This document shows positions 59,226 to 64,000 of a stretch of 64,000 nt of DNA, piece after piece. How positions within the stretch are numbered: the stretch's first letter is position 1; every line of letters begins with the position of its first letter. The notes under the pieces are model-generated. The model was given only the letters and a program-made list of their open reading frames with translations. It ran no database searches and was not told the DNA's origin. Origin of the DNA: Posidonia oceanica. Its lineage: Eukaryota > Streptophyta > Magnoliopsida > Alismatales > Posidoniaceae. The position numbers and the translations under genes are program-made. The DNA lies in contig JAZBRS010000029.1 of assembly GCA_037176725.1 (NCBI GenBank), positions 119,631,001 through 119,695,000 on the forward strand, given 5' to 3'.

Positions 59226-60248
59226 GGTCGGAGTTCTTGTAGGCAATCATTAAGTTTGGATAAAGAACAATCATTGGATGTAACCAATGGTTGTGATCGG
59301 CTCGGTTGAATGAAGCTCTCTTTCTCTTCTTACTCTCTTCTCACTATCTTCGCACTCTCTACGACGACAGCTAGAGGTGGCGTGGTTGAGGCAGTGGTGG
59401 TTGGAGGTGCCATGGTCGTTGGGGTGGAGGCTCGTAAAACTTTGGTCGGGGCGGCAGAGAAGAAGAGATCAGGGCAGCGACTGGTTGACAGGAAGGAGGA
59501 AGAGCTTTGTGATGGGTAAAGATATCACAATATGATTGTTCTGTGTAGGGATATCACAATATCATTAATCTGTGTAGGGATTCACCAAGTGCTTTGTGAA
59601 TGATTTTGTTTTTAGTGTTTAATCTTTCGTGATGGGTGTTCACTATGGAACAGGCCGATCTGTAGTTAGTTACACTAGTTTTCTTTGGACACAATAGATT
59701 TTCCTGTCAATTGAGCTTCGTCAGTTACTATTGCTTACATGTTTTCCTTTTATTGAATTATATCTTGAAATTATATTAAATAAAAACCAGATATATAACC
59801 ACTTTGTTTTTGGAATAATATCTAAATGAATACATAAGACCACTCTATAGAAATAGCCGTTCCGATCCTAGTGCACTCATACAGTTGCAGCAAGAAAGGA
59901 TGAAATCAAACAAATTGACAACAAGGAAAAGAGGGAGTCCTGATGAAAATTAGGCAGAAAGCATACACTTCATGTATTCAAAATGAGACATGGATGCTAA
60001 TAGATATCTTTTACTTCCTTGATTCATGTATTTACTGGGTTTTTTCCTCTTGCACTTTCAATACTTTTTTAGTGCTTGTAAATCTCAATTTGACCCTATT
60101 TGCTTGCAGATAACATTTCAAGAAGAAATGTGGTAGAATATTCTATTTGTTGTCATTGTGATTTTATTTCTGCTATGAAGACATCGTGGACTGTTGCTAA
60201 TCCTGATCGATGTTTCTTCGGATGTCTAAATTATTCACCTAATGTAAG
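59226..60248. other. Intergenic, nothing recognised
   Basis: A 69-codon ORF at 59310-59519 begins with a hydrophobic stretch, but a Gly/Val/Glu-rich low-complexity tail and the lack of support argue against a gene. A short duplication (atgattgttctgtgtagggatatcacaatatca) lies at 59533-59583. Otherwise AT-rich. Confidence 0.4.
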
Positions 60249-62520
60249 TGTAGACACCCCAATTTTGTAGGCTTTCGTCAGTGGATTGCTCTGGAGAACA
60301 TGCTCGGGAGCGGCGGACCCCACCTTCTCACCAAATCGAACCCTAATCCTAACCAAACCCCAAAGCCAATCCAACACTTTAAACCTACCCCAAAACCCCA
60401 CACCACAAGCCTCATTGCCCAAAGCCCATTTGGTGGTCCAAGTCCAAGGGAACGGGCCCAGAATCCACTGCAACAGGCCCTGTTTGATCCAACCGTGGAT
60501 TCCATCCATGGGTATGTCTCGCGTATTTCATGCGCGTTTCCTCTGGGCTAGTGGCCGTTGCAAGCCGATCGAGCTCGTTGTGCATTTGCCACGGCTAGCC
60601 CTCACTCGGATTACGTCACTACCCCTGGACACCTCGATCACCAGGCTCGTGCCCAGAACCAGAACCACCCTCGATCACACCCGATTGAACCCCAACCAAC
60701 CGTTTAAACCCAGCCTGCGTGCATGCATCCGTGCACTGTACCGGCCATCCTCTTCCACGCTTGGCAGCCACCAGACAGTCCACTTTCGGCGCCTCTGCGT
60801 CGCACGGCCTCGCACCAACAACCTCCTGTCACTCTGCAACACTCCAGCCGCACGCTATCTCCATGCCGAAGTCAGCGGTTTGCAAACACGTAAAGACGTG
60901 GGTTGACAGAGCAAAAGGAGGTGGTTGTGCACTCCACACGAATCGGGCGAGCATTCTAGAGAATCGGCAACCATCCTCAGGCCTCCGGTGTGCGAGAGTG
61001 AAACCGAGAGACCCCCAGCAACCAAGCACCTCGTCCTGAGCTCTCCTGCATTCATCCGCCGACGCACCTGTTCTCTGCCATCCGCCGTGCACCGCTGATG
61101 TCGGGAGAGACACCTCCAGCCGCACACGCAGGTATAATTTCTATCACTTAGCATAGGAGTACCCTCCTCTGACCGTGTATGCCCTTTTTAGCGTCAATTG
61201 CATGGTATATTTGAGTTTTTTGCACTGATTTGTCACAATCGGTGATGGGTTCGCCGCTTGCATGAGGCTGCTGGCCGTTGAGTGTGTGGTTGGCCCCATC
61301 CCGGCCACCCTTGCATTTCTGGCATACCTTGCACCTTTCCCTTCCTCTCCTCCACATTCCAGTGCGCTCCAGAGGGGCTTCTTGAGCTCTCGGCCTCCTC
61401 CATGGCTGACGAAGCTCGGGAAGCTCTGGCGCAACCCAACCTGGATAGGGAGAGGTAACAGTGGTTTCTCTTCGTTTGCATAGCATCCTCATCCCCTCTT
61501 CTTCCTTTCCTGATGCTCCCCAACGCTCTAGAGATGTTCCTTCGAGCTCGCGGCCTATCCCGTGGCCAGTCTGGTTCGAAGACGTCGGCGCCGACCAAGG
61601 AGAACGGGGAGGAGTGAAGGACCCGATCCCAACCTAGTATAGCACTCTCTCGACTCCCCCATGCCTCCTCAGTAAGCCACGGCTGTGTTCCGTGGGTTCT
61701 CGTCCAGTCCAGTGGCCGACGAGCTTGTCGGTTTCCAGTGACGTGCAAGGGAGGTGGGTGGATCAATTCGCACACCCACATCGCATCATTCATACATGGT
61801 GTTACTCCTAGATACCCCCTCTTGCTTGATCGAAGGTTTCCAGTGGCTTTTGAATCAATTCGGACACACAATTTGGCGATGAAAGTTTACTGTCAGGAAC
61901 AACCTGGTACGCGTATTTGTCCCGCAAGTTGGCCACATGGGTAGGTACCACGTTTTTGCCAGAATCCAGACAGCAAACCGAGCTTTGTTTGCTTGCTTTT
62001 ATCTTTAGATTTCCTAGTTTGTTTGCATTAGATCTGACCCTCCGACATGTTTTACAAGTCTTTCATAGTATCATGGCAATAGGCATACAATTAAGGCATG
62101 ACATTATCGCCCCCGGGCGTACAATAAGCGGCATATTTGCCTACATTAGCCATATATGAGCGGAATGACCTAAAAAGACCGACTCATTCGGGCGCATGGG
62201 GGTGCCTAACTCCTTCCCTATGTGTAACAGGAGTCCTTACCCTTTCTCTGGACCGCAATGACCCTTTTGCCCCTATTCAAGTCACACGGATTCATGTTTT
62301 GATAAATTTGCATATTTTGTAGTGTTTCTTCACATTCAGTTTTCCTTGTCTCCTGATTTAATAGACTAGGTGACGACTCCATGTCTTTTCCATGATTTTC
62401 CTCCGTTTTCGCCTTTCCGGTGTTTTTCCTCCAGTCGAGTCCTCCTCGGATGCACTGCTTGCCGTGACCAATCACCCCACCAGCCCTCGGCCGGCTCGCG
62501 ACGCGATTGTCACAGTAAGT
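60249..62520 (+). repeat. Tat/Ogre-like gypsy LTR plus leader fragment
   Basis: Starts TGTAGACACCCCAATTTTG, a terminus common in Tat/Ogre-type LTRs. Near 62370 it reaches aggtgacgactcca, one base from the TGGCGACTCC primer-binding motif typical of those elements. About 150 bp of leader-like sequence follow, then the match to any element ends. No second LTR, coding domain or TSD is visible, so it is a fragment. ORFs across it (for example 60286-60906, 61233-61871) have no domains. Confidence 0.55.
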
Positions 62521-62529
62521 CATAGTCAG

Positions 62530-62724
62530 CGTCGTCATTGTAATTTTTTTCAGTGGCTTGATAAAGAGATGACTAATAGAAGTAAGGAAGTTATTTTGCA
62601 ATTGATGAATGAAAAGTGTCAAGTAGAAGCCTATGTTCAAGAATTAGAATGTCGTCTTCAAGAATTTGAGGCACAAAATGATAAATTACTTGAATTAATT
62701 GGTATTTATAAAAAAGGAAGTTAA
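62530..62724 (+). pseudogene. GRF zinc-finger protein fragment with coiled coil
   Basis: The frame reads RRHCNFFQWLDKEM, matching the last part of a GRF-type zinc finger (C..FxWxD), then a ~45-residue Glu/Leu-rich coiled coil and a stop at 62722-62724. The N-terminal zinc ligands are missing; the frame runs back into the LTR fragment. Plant GRF-finger proteins of this size are of unknown function and often lie in or near transposons. It could be the last exon of an expressed gene, but I see no upstream exon. Confidence 0.55.
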
Positions 62725-63724
62725 GGAGAGGGATGACTTCGACATTGAAACAAAACATGACAGGATGCAATTATATAAACGAGACAGCAACATCTCTTCT
62801 TTAGATGGAACTATTTCTTTGTAATAATTCATATAATTATATTTGTATGGACTAATATAACTATATTTGTATGAATTTTATGGACCTTTTTTTGTTGATT
62901 AGTAAATGTATGGCTATAGATTTCCAAGATTACTATTCCTGTTTATGCTATTTAATAAAATGTGTTTAGCGAAATCTCAACCAGATATGCAAAACAAATC
63001 TCAACCAGGATTACTACTCCTGTTCTCTTCTATTTATGTAAATTTGCAATAGGATGTTATGCTAGACTCTAAATCTCAACCATTTCCTGTTCTCTATTTA
63101 TGCTATTTTTGTTGTTTATGCTATTTATTAAGATGTGTTGAGGATATTACTGTTCCTATTTATGCAAATTTGCAACACAATCTTACAATAGTCATTTGCC
63201 TACACAAATGCTAGTAGTTGTAACAATTCCTATGCCAACATGAAAGAGTAGATAACGAGAATAAACAATTCCTACACAAATAGTCCATGTAGTAATTTTA
63301 AAATGTTACACAAAGTCATATAATAAACAATGTCATATGTTTCCTTCACAAGTTGCCAATTGCTAGATTAAAAGAGGCAACAATGTTTATACATTCAGCA
63401 AAAATTTTAGGGAAATCTCAACCAGATTTCACTGGCTCAAAGAAGAAATGGATGTAAGTTACTGCAGGGATTGAAAACGTTGCCATGGCCTTTTGTTTCT
63501 CTTACTGCAAAGGGCCAAAAAATCCAGTCAATTTATTTGATCACAACTATATATGTTGGCCTGAGGATGGTGTGATACAATCATATAAATATGTTCATCT
63601 CTTTGGTTGCACAATATACGTTCTAATTAATAGTTAGAAGATATAAAAGATGAATTTTGAACTAATCTCATCTGTGTGTAATTAAGTGCCTGCAAAATAG
63701 TTGACATACTTAACCTTAAGTCTC
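62725..63724. other. AT-rich intergenic region
   Basis: Short repeated phrases (caaatctcaaccag, attactgttcctatttatgc) occur several times at 62980-63190 and near 63412. No gene was recognised. Confidence 0.4.
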
Positions 63725-64000
63725 CTAGTGTTCCACATGCGCAAGTGAAGAACCTGTGAAAGAGTAGATAACTTAATACACATACATTAAACTAGATAAG
63801 CAAATACATGTAAGAAAAAAACCTGTATTTAGACAAGTGTTGATGTAATGTCTTTTTTGACCACAACCTTTGCAAGATTTTTTCACTTTCTTTGATTGTG
63901 ACAATGAGACTTCGATACTAGATTTTATACGTTGACTATTTTTTGGCATCCATTTGGTTTTTCTCATTGTAGTCGGGTCCTTTACTACAAATCCAGTAGA
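63725..64000 (-). CDS. FAR1-related (FRS) protein, C-terminal end, partial
   Basis: The gene enters from the right edge on the - strand. The exon 64000-63823 encodes VVKDPTTMRKTKWMPKNSQRIKSS...SKKVKKSC and a CCHC zinc knuckle, CKGCGQKRHYINTC. A GT donor at 63822-63821 and an AG acceptor at 63755-63754 join to a last exon 63753-63725 ending in TAG. The protein would end CLNTGSSLAHVEH. The KDP.TM+..GRPK..+RIKSS...C..C...GHN..TC layout is that of FAR1/FHY3-related proteins, which derive from MULE transposases. Here the usual GRP is KWMP and the knuckle GHN is RHY, possible signs of decay. Most of the protein lies outside the window. Confidence 0.6.

Noticed and set aside
59310..59519. 69-codon ORF with a signal-peptide-like start
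   Set aside because: Only the first ~20 residues look real; the rest is compositionally biased, with no partner exon or motif.
60286..61871. Several ORFs of 100-212 codons
   Set aside because: They fall inside an LTR-like fragment, overlap on both strands and have no recognisable domain.
1..64000. CRISPR arrays, bacterial-type operons, canonical tRNA or rRNA genes
   Set aside because: None seen; repeats here are transposon-derived and the only tRNA-like signal is the SINE promoter.

Overview
The window is plant nuclear DNA. It holds intron-split genes with organelle-targeted products, a WRKY transcription factor, an intronless PPR gene, and a dense load of nested plant retrotransposons (Ty1-copia, Ty3-gypsy, LINE, SINE and a gag-only LTR element) in AT-rich intergenic DNA. 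The contrast between GC-rich 5' exons and AT-rich spacers would fit a non-grass monocot, but this is a weak inference and I do not name a species.

Layout. (1) 1.07-12.19 kb: an eight-exon double-GTPase gene of the Der/EngA family on the + strand; its fifth intron is swollen by an antisense copia element with short LTRs. (2) 15.7-19.3 kb: remains of a SIRE-like copia element (gag plus 3' LTR, pol lost). (3) 20.26-21.53 kb: a group IIe WRKY gene whose first intron appears to be GC-AG. (4) 22.96-46.04 kb: a 23-kb interval bounded by ~180-bp inverted repeats, best read as a gene-fragment-carrying, Mutator-like (Pack-MULE type) element. It holds a histone H3.3-type pseudogene and the first two exons of a YSL metal-chelate transporter. 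It was later invaded by a gag-only retrotransposon with 77-bp LTRs (24827-31453, TSD ATGAT) and by a 10.4-kb chromovirus-type gypsy element sitting in the YSL intron (34129-44490, TSD GTATG). (5) 46.07-49.56 kb: a small TIR element interrupted by a solo LTR of the same gypsy family (TSD ATATA). (6) 49.87-51.04 kb: fused fragments of a TIP aquaporin and an NPF transporter. (7) 55.29-57.17 kb: a P-class PPR gene on the - strand, with a 5'-truncated LINE (16-bp TSD) inserted 30 bp upstream of its start codon. (8) 59-64 kb: a SINE, a Tat/Ogre-like LTR fragment, a GRF zinc-finger fragment, and the end of a FAR1-related gene running off the right edge.

Only three protein-coding genes look intact: Der GTPase, WRKY and PPR. 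The FAR1-like gene is partial. Everything else coding is transposon-derived or a pseudogene. A recurring theme is that broken reading frames carry TAG at positions where a CAG glutamine codon is expected. This is the footprint of C-to-T decay at CHG sites, as expected for DNA long held silenced by methylation. No operon-like cooperation exists; the coherent story is one of nested insertion and gene-fragment capture.
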